Shown here piece after piece: positions 35,449 through 44,297 of a stretch of 64,000 bases of DNA (the first letter of the stretch is position 1; every line of letters begins with the position of its first letter). The translations under genes and the position numbers were made by a program. Below the pieces are notes generated by a model. The model worked only from the letters and a program-made list of their open reading frames with translations, did no database searches and was not told where the DNA came from. The stretch is from Sphingomonas leidyi (GTDB lineage: Bacteria > Pseudomonadota > Alphaproteobacteria > Sphingomonadales > Sphingomonadaceae), in the NCBI RefSeq assembly GCF_011761945.1, contig NZ_JAASQV010000002.1, positions 992,001 to 1,056,000 of the forward strand, given 5' to 3'.

Positions 35449-36699
35449 TCAGCCCGGAATGCCGGCTTCGTTGACGAAGATGGCGCCCTTGGTGACGATC
35501 CGCTCGCCGGGGCGGAGCCCCGCGGTGATCCGGATCGTGCCGTCGCCCGGGCCCTCCGCCACGGCCACGTTGCGGGCGACGAGGCGTCGGCCGGGCTGGG
35601 CGACCCAGACGCGGGCATTGTCGCCTTCGCGGATGACGGCTTCCGCGGGGACGACGAGCGCGGTGCCGGGCGCGGCCCTTGCCGGTGCGGCGATGGCGAA
35701 GCTTGCGAACATCTGGGGCTTGAGCACGCCGTCGGGATTGGCGATGACGGCGCGGACCGGCAGGCGATGGGTATTCGGATCGAGCGCGGACCCGATCATC
35801 CGCACCTGCGCGGTGAAGTGCCGGCCCGGAGCGGCCGGGGTCGTCACCGTCACCTGATCGCCGACGCGGACCCGGCTCGCATCGCTCTCGGCAACTTGCG
35901 CCACCAGCCATACGGAGGCGGGATCGGTGATCACCAGCGCCGGCCCCTCCGAAGCCGCGCCGAGATACTGGCCGGCGCTGATCGCGCGATTGGCGACGAT
36001 CCCGCCGATCGGCGCGCGCACGATCGCATTTCCGGCCAGCCCGCCCCGGGCGATACGCGCGATGTCCCCCGCCGTGCCGCCCTGGATCGCGATCTGGTTG
36101 CGCGCCACGACATAGGCGGCATCGGCGGTGCGCATCGCCGCCTGCGCGGCGACCAGCTCGCTCTTCGCCTGCTGATAGTCGCGCAGCGCGCCGCCGCCAT
36201 TCCGGTAGATCAGTTCCTCGCGCTGGGCATTGCCCTGGGCGATGCCGAGCTGGGCGCGCGCGGTGTCGCGCTGGGCGGCGGCCGCGACCAGGCTGTTGGC
36301 GCCCTGCGCCCGCTCGGTCGATCGGATTTCGAACAGCGGCTGGCCATGGGCGACGCGTTGCCCGGCTTCGACGAACACGCGAGTCACCTGGCCGGTCAGC
36401 GGCGGCAGCACCGGCGTGGAACGGTCTTCATCGACCGAGATGGTGCCGGTCGCGCGCACAGTCGCGCCATCCGCCGCCGTTCCCACCGCGCGGATCTCCA
36501 TGGCGGCATATTGATCCGGGGTCGCCTGGAATATCCCCGGTTCGCCCGGTGTCTCCGCCGGATCGGGATCCTGCCGGTGCAGCAGCGACGCCAGCACGAT
36601 CGCGGCCAGCAGGATCGCCGCGCCGGCCAGCACATAGGCGATCTGCCGCCTGCGGGGCAGCGCTTCCGGCGATGGCGCGGGCGGGACGGTTTCGGTCAA
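35449..36699 (-). CDS. RND periplasmic adaptor (CzcB/CusB type)
   Basis: A 416-residue membrane fusion protein. It starts with TTG at 36699, with GAGG 5 bases upstream; no better ATG exists in frame. An N-terminal membrane segment (QIAYVLAGAAILLAAIVLAS) is followed by the barrel-sandwich half motif (TPVLPPLTGQVTRVFVEAGQ, RVAHGQPLFEIRS), a helical hairpin (ANSLVAAAAQRDTARAQLG to about residue 215), the second lipoyl half (IVRAPIGGIVANRAISAGQY) and the membrane-proximal domain (VVPAEAVIREGDNARVW). It lacks the Met-rich N-terminal copper motif of CusB. The pump gene starts 5 bases downstream. Confidence 0.92.
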   Translation of the reverse strand: MTETVPPAPSPEALPRRRQIAYVLAGAAILLAAIVLASLLHRQDPDPAETPGEPGIFQATPDQYAAMEIRAVGTAADGATVRATGTISVDEDRSTPVLPPLTGQVTRVFVEAGQRVAHGQPLFEIRSTERAQGANSLVAAAAQRDTARAQLGIAQGNAQREELIYRNGGGALRDYQQAKSELVAAQAAMRTADAAYVVARNQIAIQGGTAGDIARIARGGLAGNAIVRAPIGGIVANRAISAGQYLGAASEGPALVITDPASVWLVAQVAESDASRVRVGDQVTVTTPAAPGRHFTAQVRMIGSALDPNTHRLPVRAVIANPDGVLKPQMFASFAIAAPARAAPGTALVVPAEAVIREGDNARVWVAQPGRRLVARNVAVAEGPGDGTIRITAGLRPGERIVTKGAIFVNEAGIPG

Positions 36700-36768
36700 G
36701 GCAACCTCGAACGGCAGGAGAAGCGCCGCCGATAGATCGCGAAGCTGATGCGAAACTGAAGGCGGCGG

Positions 36769-38139
36769 TCAATCCGGCAGGAAAATCGTCGCCCGCAGCC
36801 CCGGGCCGTCGTCCCGGTTCTCGAGCAGCAGTTCGCCGCCCAGCACCGTCACCGCCCGCCGGGCGATTGCCAGGCCCAGCCCCCCGCCGGGGCGGGAATC
36901 GCCGTCCCGGCCCGCCGCTCCCGACAGGCGTTCGGGATCCATGCCCGGGCCGCGATCGCGCACGACCAGCGCCGTCCTCCCGCCAACGGAGCGGATCTCG
37001 ACATCGATCGTCCCGCCGCTTGCCGCATGCTCCACGGCATTGTCGATGATCGTCGCCAGTGCCACCCGCAACGGCGTCGGGTCGGTCGAGGCGATTGCCA
37101 CTGCGGGGGCCGTCAGCGAGAAATCGGCACCGGCCCGCGCCGCGAACAGTGCGCGATCCGCGATGACTTCGCCCGCCAGTTCGCGCAGATCGACCCGTTC
37201 GCGCGTGAGCGTCGCCGCGTCGAGCCGGGCGAGCTGCAGCATCTGGGTGATCGTGTCGCTGCCGCGATCCACGCTTTCCAGCAGATCGGAAAGCGCCGCA
37301 TGCTCCTCGGATTCGGGCGGCGCCCGCCGCAGCAGCAGTTGCGCCCGTACCTTCAGCGCGGCAAGCGGCGTGCGCAACTGATGCGCGGCCTGATCGGCAA
37401 AGGCCTGTTCATGCTCGATCGCGGCCCGCACCCGTTCGAGCAGGCCGTTCAGCGCGGCAATGATCGGCGCCAGGTCGCTCGGCATGGCAGGGAGGTGGAG
37501 CGCCTCCAATTCGGCCGCGGACCGGTTGGCGAGCGTCGCGCTGAGCTGCTGCACCGCCGACAGCCCGCGCCGCAAGGTGAGCCATAGCAGCACCGCGCTG
37601 CCGAGGATCAGAAGCATGATCGGTATCGCCAGCTGCTCGCCGACGCGCAGGATCAGCCCGCCGCGCACCTGCATCGGTTCGGCCACCACGATCAGCAGCC
37701 GTTGCTCCGGAACCGCCAGGCCATAGCTGCGCCATCTGGCGTCGCCGACGTCGAAGGTGCGAAATCCGGGCGTCGCGGCCACGCCCTTCTCGACATCGCT
37801 TCGCGTCGGCCGCACCGCCGGAATGCCGAAATGGAAGACGGCGAACTGGCGCCAGGCGGCCGAGGCCCGGAACGCGCTGAGATCCTCTTCGCTGAGCAGC
37901 CTCCGATAGGGCGTATCGTGGTTCGTCCGCGACTTGGGGTCCTCCGCGGTGAATTCCTCGCGCATGAGCAGATGCAGCACATGGGTCGCGGTGATCAGCT
38001 GCTGGTCCGCGCGCTGGTTGATATCGGCGCGCACGATCGCGAAGAGCACCCCGGCCATCAGCATTCCCGTCACTGCGACCAGGAGCAGGGTGCGGACATA
38101 GAGGGCGCCGGTAAGGGAGCTGCCGATCGCCCCCTTCAT
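36769..38139 (-). CDS. Sensor histidine kinase, QseC/PmrB-like
   Basis: A 456-residue inner-membrane sensor. The first membrane helix (VRTLLLVAVTGMLMAGVLFA) and second (LAIPIMLLILGSAVLLWLTL) bracket a periplasmic sensor domain of about 130 residues. A HAMP-like linker and the H-box follow (AFADQAAHQLRTPLAALKVR), then the ATP-binding boxes (LATIIDNAVEHA, VVRDRGPGMDPE, GGGLGLAIARRAVTVLGG). The ATG overlaps the response-regulator stop (ATGA). It lies 69 bases upstream of the RND adaptor gene and probably controls the pump in response to metal or envelope stress. Confidence 0.92.
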   Translation of the reverse strand: MKGAIGSSLTGALYVRTLLLVAVTGMLMAGVLFAIVRADINQRADQQLITATHVLHLLMREEFTAEDPKSRTNHDTPYRRLLSEEDLSAFRASAAWRQFAVFHFGIPAVRPTRSDVEKGVAATPGFRTFDVGDARWRSYGLAVPEQRLLIVVAEPMQVRGGLILRVGEQLAIPIMLLILGSAVLLWLTLRRGLSAVQQLSATLANRSAAELEALHLPAMPSDLAPIIAALNGLLERVRAAIEHEQAFADQAAHQLRTPLAALKVRAQLLLRRAPPESEEHAALSDLLESVDRGSDTITQMLQLARLDAATLTRERVDLRELAGEVIADRALFAARAGADFSLTAPAVAIASTDPTPLRVALATIIDNAVEHAASGGTIDVEIRSVGGRTALVVRDRGPGMDPERLSGAAGRDGDSRPGGGLGLAIARRAVTVLGGELLLENRDDGPGLRATIFLPD

Positions 38140-38795
38140 TTCGCGACCATGTAGCCGAGCCCGCGGGCGGTGACGATGAAGTCCTTGTCCAGCTTGCGCC
38201 GCAGCGCCGAGATGGCCACCTCCACCGTATTGCTCTCGATATACTGATCCTGGTCGTACAGCGCCGCTTCGAGTTCCGCCTTGCTGACGAAGCGGCCGGC
38301 CCGGCGCATGAGGAGCGCGGCTATCCGGAATTCCTTGGCGGTCAGCGCGACCGGCCGGTCGCGTAGCCGGACGGTGCGTCCTCCGAGGTCGAGCGCCACG
38401 TCGCGCGCGACGAGAAGATCGGATCCCCGTCCGTCGCGCCGCCGCAGCTGCGCGCGCACGCGCGCGGCCAGCTCGTCGATATCCAGCGGCTTGACCAGAT
38501 AATCGTCGGCACCGGCATCCAGCCCCGCAACGCGCTGGGTGATCCGGTCCTGCGCGGTGATGACGATGACCGGGACGAGCCGGTTCTTGTCCCGAAGTTC
38601 GCGGAGCACCGCCAGCCCCGCGATGTCGGGAAGGCCGAGGTCCAGCAGGATGACGCCATAGGCTTCGCTGCGGCACGCCAGCAATGCCTCTTCGCCGGTC
38701 CTGGCCCAATCGACTGCATGGCCGGCGTCTTCCAGCGCGGCCCGCATGCCTCGGCCCAGGGGGGCGTCATCTTCGACGAGGAGTAGGCGCGCCAT
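38136..38795 (-). CDS. OmpR-family response regulator, QseB/PmrA-like
   Basis: A 219-residue two-domain regulator. The receiver has the acidic pair Asp9/Asp10 (LLLVEDDAPLG), the phospho-acceptor Asp52 (VILLDLGLPD), the switch Thr (VIVITAQD) and the conserved Lys (DDYLVKPLDIDEL). The C-terminal winged helix shows LTAKEFRIAALLMRRAGRF and SNTVEVAISALRRKLD, ending VTARGLGYMVAK. It is coupled by an ATGA overlap to its kinase gene and sits at the head of the efflux cluster. No clear tandem binding repeats could be identified upstream. Confidence 0.93.
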   Translation of the reverse strand: MARLLLVEDDAPLGRGMRAALEDAGHAVDWARTGEEALLACRSEAYGVILLDLGLPDIAGLAVLRELRDKNRLVPVIVITAQDRITQRVAGLDAGADDYLVKPLDIDELAARVRAQLRRRDGRGSDLLVARDVALDLGGRTVRLRDRPVALTAKEFRIAALLMRRAGRFVSKAELEAALYDQDQYIESNTVEVAISALRRKLDKDFIVTARGLGYMVAK

Positions 38796-38877
38796 GATCC
38801 TTGTTTCGTTGCTACGTCGTTCCGGACCCTAGCGCGGCATGTCGGACCAATCCAGGTCGGCAGGAAAGCCCGCTGCG

Positions 38878-41502
38878 CTACATCCACACCGAGCGCCGTT
38901 GGAAGGCGCGCTGCATCCCTCCGGCAAAGGACTGGACCCGCGCCCGAAGCAGCGCGCGACGCCCCTCCTGCGTCCGCGCGAAGAGCAGGCGCGAGCTTCC
39001 GACCCGCCGACGCCATTCGCCCAGAAAATGCTCGGCGAGTTCCTTGCGCACGCCAAGCGATGCGGGGACCGCATGATAGTCCATGCGTGATCTGCCCCAT
39101 AGCGCGCTTCTGCGGACCAGGAGGTAGCGCGGGTTCTGAATGGGGCCGAGCAGTTCGGCGAGCGCATCGAGGAAAACGCGTTCCTCGGCCCTGGTCGCGC
39201 CATCGATGATCACTTCGCAATGCCCGGACAGCGATCGCCGCACGAGGATCTCGTAATCGGTCTCGTCGCGCCCCAGGGCGCCGGCATGGCACAGGCTGGC
39301 GCATAGCGCCCTGCCGACTTGCGCCAGGCTGCGCTCCAATGTGCCGTTGCGCCGCCAGAGCCGTGCCGCAAGCGCGAGCTTGGGCAGGGCATAGACAAAT
39401 GTCGCGCCGAAGAAGAGCATTGCCAGCGTGGCCGCGCCACCCAGATGCGCAAACTGGCGCACGACCCCGGCGGCGGAGAGGGCGCCGCCGCTGATCCCCG
39501 ACAGTATCAACGCCTGCAAGGTGTCGGCCCAGGCGAGTTGGCGCGGCGCGTAACGCGCCTCGGCGACGCACCGGACATGGCTGCGGGACGTCGCATCGCC
39601 AAGCGAGACGCGCCACTTGTCGGCGACCCGGGCGCGATCGCGGGCGGATGCGAACGACGCGGCATTCCGCTGGTCCGGCCCATCCAGGGCATCCAGCCCG
39701 AGCCGGCCGATCCCGTTCTCGATCATGCGGCCCTCCCCGTTCGAGATGCCCTCGAACGCATCGAACCTGCGCACCAGCGCGATCATGTCGCTCTCTTCCG
39801 AGAAATTCTGGCCCGATCCTCGCGGCGCGACGGTCGCGAGGTGCCAGATTGCCGCGACCTTGCCCGGCTGGTCGGGATCGATGCGGATCGCACGCCCCCG
39901 CATCTGGTTGGACAGCATATAGGAGCCGGCATTGCTCGCGAGGATCAGGCTGTTGATCGCGGGTGCGTCCCATCCTTCTCCCAGCAATGCCTGGGTGCCG
40001 ATCAGCACCCGGATCACGCCGCGCTGGAACAGGCGCGTCACCAGCAGCACTGCCGGCTGCGTCTCACCGCCGCCGAACTCCAGCGCGACATGGCCGGGGC
40101 ATCCGGGCAGTGCGCGTCGGCGGATGCGCGCCAAGTCGATGCGTGCCGCCGTCGCTTCCGCCTCAAGCGCTATGTCCGCGGCGATCGGAAGGATGACCAG
40201 CGTTCCGGTCAGAACCGCCAGGCCGTTCTCCACCAGGCCTGCGCGACGCAATGTCTCGAAGATCGGAGCGACGCCCAGCTTCGCCGGAACGAAGGACGCA
40301 TCGGCGCGTGGCGGCAATTCATCCGCGCGAACCCGGTCGGAAAGAATGACGAGGCGGAGCCCATCGCCCATGGCGACCGCTTCGGCGCGCACGATGGCGG
40401 CGATGCTGCCGAGCTTGGCGACGCTGCCGGCCATGGCCGTGAAGACCGGCTTGCTCTCGTCGAGCGTTACCCGCCCGTTCTGCACCGCACCCAGCGTGTT
40501 GAGGACGCGGCGCAGCTCGGCGCAACGCGCATCGCCGAGCTGAACCTTGCTACGCGGTTCGTTGAGCAGGCCGTCGAACAGCCGTTCGAGCCAGGCTGCG
40601 CTGAGCGGCGGCAATTCCGCGTCGCCTACGCCGAGCAGCCGGGTCGCCGCGCGCGGGATCGCATGTCCCGCAGCCTGCAGGAAGATCATCAGCGCGGTGA
40701 GATGGTCCGGCCGCTCGAACAGCTCTGCCTCGTGCGCCTCGGGTTCGACCAGCCAGGGATGTGCGGCAAGGCACGCGACCAGCTCGGCATCGCCCAGAAG
40801 GCCTGCGACAAGGGCTGTGATCGCCGCCCGTCGCTCGAGCAATATCGTCAGTTCGTCCTGGTTCGGCACCGAGAAATGAACATGATCCTGATGTGGGCAG
40901 AGATCGCCGTTGCGGACCAGCTCAGGCACCGAGATCTCGCTGTCGATCGGCCCGCAAAGCGCCGCATAGCGGTTCCATTCGGAAAGCGGTGCGTCATAGG
41001 GCGGTGTCGCGGTAAGTGCGATCAGCACCGTTCCCTTCAACCGGTCGCGCAGCGCGAACAGCGCGCTCCACCATTCGCGGCGCAGATGATGCGCTTCATC
41101 GACGATCAGCGTCAGCGGCCCCTGGCGCTCCAGCGCCACGATCAGCGCGTCGAACCGATCTTCGCCCATGGCATATATGGCATGGAGCGCCTGATAGGTC
41201 GCGATCGTCATGGTCGCGGGCGTCTCGATGTCGGATGAGATATGAGCATCCCAGCCATGGCGATCGTCGAGAAACCACGGAAACAGCCGCTCGCGCCATT
41301 GATCGCGGATGGTGATGCTGGGAGACAGGATCAGTGCGGGCCGCCCGATCTGCCGCATCGCCTCCAATCCGAGCACCGTCTTGCCGGATCCCGGCGCGGC
41401 GACGATGTGCAACCGCCCGTCGGCAAGATGCCGGTCCATCTCGGCGAGCACGCGCGCCTGATAGTCGCGCCAGGTCCCTTTGAACAGCATCTTGCCGAGC
41501 AT
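38878..41502 (-). CDS. SF2 DEAD/DEAH-type helicase with hydrophobic C-terminal segment
   Basis: An 874-residue superfamily 2 ATPase. Motif I is at residues 36-42 (VAAPGSGKTVLGLEA), motif II DEAH at 135-138 (LIVDEAHHLRREWW), motif III ALTATPP, motif V GTQALLGEGWDAP and motif VI SNQMRGRAIRIDP. The layout resembles the helicase half of type III restriction or RecQ/UvrB-like nucleic-acid translocases. Unusual is a C-terminal region with two long hydrophobic stretches (LQALILSGISGGALSAAGVV; TLAMLFFGATFVYALPKLAL), then about 150 residues of unknown fold. A membrane-associated helicase is therefore possible. It is a single gene with no methylase or nuclease next to it. Defence is one possibility. 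Confidence 0.8.
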   Translation of the reverse strand: MLGKMLFKGTWRDYQARVLAEMDRHLADGRLHIVAAPGSGKTVLGLEAMRQIGRPALILSPSITIRDQWRERLFPWFLDDRHGWDAHISSDIETPATMTIATYQALHAIYAMGEDRFDALIVALERQGPLTLIVDEAHHLRREWWSALFALRDRLKGTVLIALTATPPYDAPLSEWNRYAALCGPIDSEISVPELVRNGDLCPHQDHVHFSVPNQDELTILLERRAAITALVAGLLGDAELVACLAAHPWLVEPEAHEAELFERPDHLTALMIFLQAAGHAIPRAATRLLGVGDAELPPLSAAWLERLFDGLLNEPRSKVQLGDARCAELRRVLNTLGAVQNGRVTLDESKPVFTAMAGSVAKLGSIAAIVRAEAVAMGDGLRLVILSDRVRADELPPRADASFVPAKLGVAPIFETLRRAGLVENGLAVLTGTLVILPIAADIALEAEATAARIDLARIRRRALPGCPGHVALEFGGGETQPAVLLVTRLFQRGVIRVLIGTQALLGEGWDAPAINSLILASNAGSYMLSNQMRGRAIRIDPDQPGKVAAIWHLATVAPRGSGQNFSEESDMIALVRRFDAFEGISNGEGRMIENGIGRLGLDALDGPDQRNAASFASARDRARVADKWRVSLGDATSRSHVRCVAEARYAPRQLAWADTLQALILSGISGGALSAAGVVRQFAHLGGAATLAMLFFGATFVYALPKLALAARLWRRNGTLERSLAQVGRALCASLCHAGALGRDETDYEILVRRSLSGHCEVIIDGATRAEERVFLDALAELLGPIQNPRYLLVRRSALWGRSRMDYHAVPASLGVRKELAEHFLGEWRRRVGSSRLLFARTQEGRRALLRARVQSFAGGMQRAFQRRSVWM

Positions 41503-41638
41503 CGACCCAGTAGAAAGCGAGCATATGCGCCAGCGTCAACCGGATCGTTGCAACCCGATCGAACCTGCCGCTCGGCGCGATCGCGCAAAGGGGGCATCGC
41601 GCGCACCCCCGAGGTCCGGACGGGCCGGCGCGCAAGGA

Positions 41639-44071
41639 TCAGCGGCTGCGAACGGCGTCCCCCAGCGCCTTTAGCAGCTCGTCCATATGAAAGGGCTTGC
41701 GCAGGATCGCCGTCGATCCCTGGATCGCCTCGATCGCTCCGACATCCGGAAAACCGCTCGCGAACACGATCGGAAGCCCCGGCCTGCGGCGGCGGATCTC
41801 GCTGGCGACTTCCGCGCCATTCATTCCGGGCATTGCGAAATCGAGCAGCAGCACGTCCGGCGCCGCCTCCTCGAGCAGGGCCAGGGCGGCGGGTCCGTCG
41901 GCGGCACTGGTCACGACATGCCCCGATGCTTCCAGCGCAGCGGCGAACACGACCCGCAGATCCGGATCGTCGTCCACCAGCAATATCCGAACGCTCCTGC
42001 CCAGAGCGGCTGCGACTTCCGGCTCGCCCTGTTCGATCGGCATCGGTGCGCGATCCGTACAGGGCAGGAGCACGCGGACCTCGGTTCCCTGCGCGAGCAC
42101 GCTGTCGATGCGCACCGTGCCGCCCGCCTGACGCACGCTGCCATAGATCTGCGCCAGGCCGAGGCCGGTGCCCTTCCCTACCGGCTTGGTGGTGAAGAAG
42201 GGCTCCATCGCCCGCCGCAGCGTCATTTCGTCCATGCCGGTGCCCGTGTCCGCGAAGGCGATCTCGACATAGTCGCCATCCCGCATCTCGGGATCGCCGG
42301 CGATCGTGCGCAGCGCGGTCGAAATGGTCAGCCGCCCACCGTCCGGCATCGCATCGCGCGCATTGATCGCCAGGTTGAGCGCCATCATCTCAACCTGGGT
42401 CGGATCGGCCATGACCGGTGCCGGCGAGGGATCGAAACGCAGTTCGAGAGCGATCATCGGGCCCAGCGTTCGGCGCAGCAGGTCGGCCAGCGCTTCGATC
42501 ACGTCACGCATCAATATGGGTTGCAGCTGGATGTCCTGCGAACGGGAGAAGGCAAGCAGCTGCGCGGTGAGCCTCGAGCCCCGTTCGGCGGCCTGCAACC
42601 CGGCTTCGGAGAAATGCCGAACCTTGTCGGGCTCATGCATGCGGCGGCGGATCAGCTCGAAGGCGCCCACTACCGCACCCAGCACATTGTTGAAGTCGTG
42701 CGAAAGGCCGGCAACCAGCTGCCCGACCGCTTCCATCTTCTGGCTCTGGAGCAAGGCTTCCTGGGCGCGGCGCAGCTCCATCGAACGGGCCTCGACACGC
42801 GCCTCGAGAGTCGCGTTGAGCTCGCGCAGCTGATCCTCGACCGCGGCACGCTCCGTCACCAGGCGGGTACGTTCGGCAATCTCCTCCATGAAGGCGATCT
42901 CGTCCTGCCGCCAACGCCGCGGATGGCGATCGTTGAGATAGACGATGGTGCGCAGGCGCCCGTCGCGAAGGAACGGCACGACCAGGATCGAGCGCGTGTC
43001 GACCTTGCGCGCGGTGTCGCGGGTATGCAGTTCGTCGCTCAGCGCCGCTTCCAGCAGGTCGTCGATCACGACGGTCTCGCCCCTGCCGAGTGCGGCCACG
43101 ATCTTGATCCCGAAAGCGGCGGCCGGCAGCCGGCCGAGGAGCGGCGGCACGGCTCCATCCGTCCAGCAGACGTCATAGTCGAACAGCTTCTCGGCCGGAT
43201 CCAGCCTCCCATAGCCGGTACGGGCGACGCCGAAATGCTTCCCCATCAGCGCCGCGACCTGGTGCAGCGCCTCATCGGTATCGCGCTCCCGCAGGATGTC
43301 CGCGATCTCGAGGCGAAGCGCGCTCCGCGCCTCGCGCCTCGAAAAGCCCTGGAAGAGCCGTTCCAGCGTCGCGGCACCCAGCGCGAGCAGCAGGATCAGG
43401 ACGGTGATGGCGGCGATGGCGCCCGCGAGATAGGCTTGCCCGACGCTCGGCAGCCCGTCGCCCAGTTCGGCGTGCGCGCTCACCGTGAACACTGCGCCGC
43501 GCATGCCGGAATAGTGCATGCCCGCTATGGCGAACCCCATCAGGATCGCGGCGGCGATGCGATGGCTCATCTTGCGGTCGCGGGATGCGAGCCACACCGC
43601 GGCGGTGGCGGCGCCAAGGGCAATCAGAACCGAGATGCCGAACCAGAGGGGTTCATAGCTGAGCGTCGCGGGCATCCGCATGGCGGCCATGCCGACATAG
43701 TGCATCGCGAGCACGCCCGAGCCGATCAGCAGGCCGGTGGCGACGATCCTTCCCTGGGATACCGACTGCCAGTTCAAGGTGGCGAAGCCGACGCCGGTGA
43801 ACCCGAGCGCGAGCGCAAGGGAAAGCAAGGTGAGCCCGAAGTCATAGCTCATCCGCATGCCCGGCATGTGGAAGGCCAGCATGGCGACGAAATGCATCGA
43901 CCAGATGCCACCGCCCAATGCCGCCGCCGCGGCCGAAATCCATACGCGTCGCGTCCAGCCCGTGGAGGATCGGATGCGGCTCGCCAGGCTGAGCGCAGTG
44001 AAAGACGCGAAGATCGCAATCAGAATCGACAGCATCACCAGAAAGGCATCATGGCTGCCGGTCATAATCAT
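41639..44071 (-). CDS. MHYT-sensor hybrid histidine kinase with receiver domain
   Basis: An 810-residue signalling protein. The N-terminal membrane MHYT domain has its three motifs: MHFVAM (about 59-64), MHYVGM (123-128) and MHYSGM (185-190), thought to bind a metal and sense a diatomic gas or redox state. A GAF-like domain follows (about 255-400), then a coiled coil, the phospho-acceptor GLSHDFNNVLGAVVG, an ATPase domain (LNLAINARDAMPDGGRL, FADTGTGMDEMTLRR, GKGTGLGLAQIYGSVRQAGG) and a C-terminal receiver (ILLVDDDPDLRVVF, DVLLLDFAMPGMNG, ILRKPFHMDEL). The second in-frame ATG at 44065 is equally possible. Two perfect inverted repeats lie upstream. No dedicated response regulator follows. Confidence 0.92.
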   Translation of the reverse strand: MIMTGSHDAFLVMLSILIAIFASFTALSLASRIRSSTGWTRRVWISAAAAALGGGIWSMHFVAMLAFHMPGMRMSYDFGLTLLSLALALGFTGVGFATLNWQSVSQGRIVATGLLIGSGVLAMHYVGMAAMRMPATLSYEPLWFGISVLIALGAATAAVWLASRDRKMSHRIAAAILMGFAIAGMHYSGMRGAVFTVSAHAELGDGLPSVGQAYLAGAIAAITVLILLLALGAATLERLFQGFSRREARSALRLEIADILRERDTDEALHQVAALMGKHFGVARTGYGRLDPAEKLFDYDVCWTDGAVPPLLGRLPAAAFGIKIVAALGRGETVVIDDLLEAALSDELHTRDTARKVDTRSILVVPFLRDGRLRTIVYLNDRHPRRWRQDEIAFMEEIAERTRLVTERAAVEDQLRELNATLEARVEARSMELRRAQEALLQSQKMEAVGQLVAGLSHDFNNVLGAVVGAFELIRRRMHEPDKVRHFSEAGLQAAERGSRLTAQLLAFSRSQDIQLQPILMRDVIEALADLLRRTLGPMIALELRFDPSPAPVMADPTQVEMMALNLAINARDAMPDGGRLTISTALRTIAGDPEMRDGDYVEIAFADTGTGMDEMTLRRAMEPFFTTKPVGKGTGLGLAQIYGSVRQAGGTVRIDSVLAQGTEVRVLLPCTDRAPMPIEQGEPEVAAALGRSVRILLVDDDPDLRVVFAAALEASGHVVTSAADGPAALALLEEAAPDVLLLDFAMPGMNGAEVASEIRRRRPGLPIVFASGFPDVGAIEAIQGSTAILRKPFHMDELLKALGDAVRSR

Positions 44072-44113
44072 GATCTGCTAAATTCCACGCCGCAGGAATT
44101 CTTGCAATCGGCA

Positions 44114-44133
44114 GGACATTGATTTTCATGTCC
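44114..44133. promoter_or_regulatory. Inverted repeat upstream of the MHYT kinase
   Basis: GGACAT-N8-ATGTCC, 43 bases before the kinase start. The arms are perfect. It is a candidate operator of unknown factor. Confidence 0.4.
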
Positions 44134-44155
44134 GAAGTATTTGGTCTGGCCCATT

Positions 44156-44169
44156 ATGCGACGTCGCAT
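44156..44169. promoter_or_regulatory. Perfect 14-base palindrome upstream of the MHYT kinase
   Basis: ATGCGACGTCGCAT is a perfect palindrome, 85 bases before the kinase start, in the gap between the 12-gene operon and this gene. It is a candidate dimer-binding site. Confidence 0.45.
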
Positions 44170-44272
44170 CGGGAAAATACAGATGAAGAAACCCGGGCCG
44201 ATGCTGTCTGACGATCGCCGGTGCGATGCGCGTTGCCAACAACCGCGACGGCAACCCCTCGCGCTCGTGCCG

Positions 44273-44294
44273 GAGGGTCGGCCGCCCGGCCCTC
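44273..44294 (-). terminator. Hairpin at the 3' end of the 12-gene operon
   Basis: A 22-base stem-loop (GAGGG arm pairing with CCCTC, nine pairs counting one G-T, loop CCGC) begins 4 bases after the last operon stop. There is no T-tract on the minus strand, so this is a weak call. Confidence 0.45.
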
Positions 44295-44297
44295 GCC

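Noticed and set aside
32288-35857. An open frame of 1189 codons on the plus strand opposite the RND pump
   Set aside because: Composition is dominated by Arg, Asp, His and Gly, as expected for a shadow of the minus-strand pump gene.
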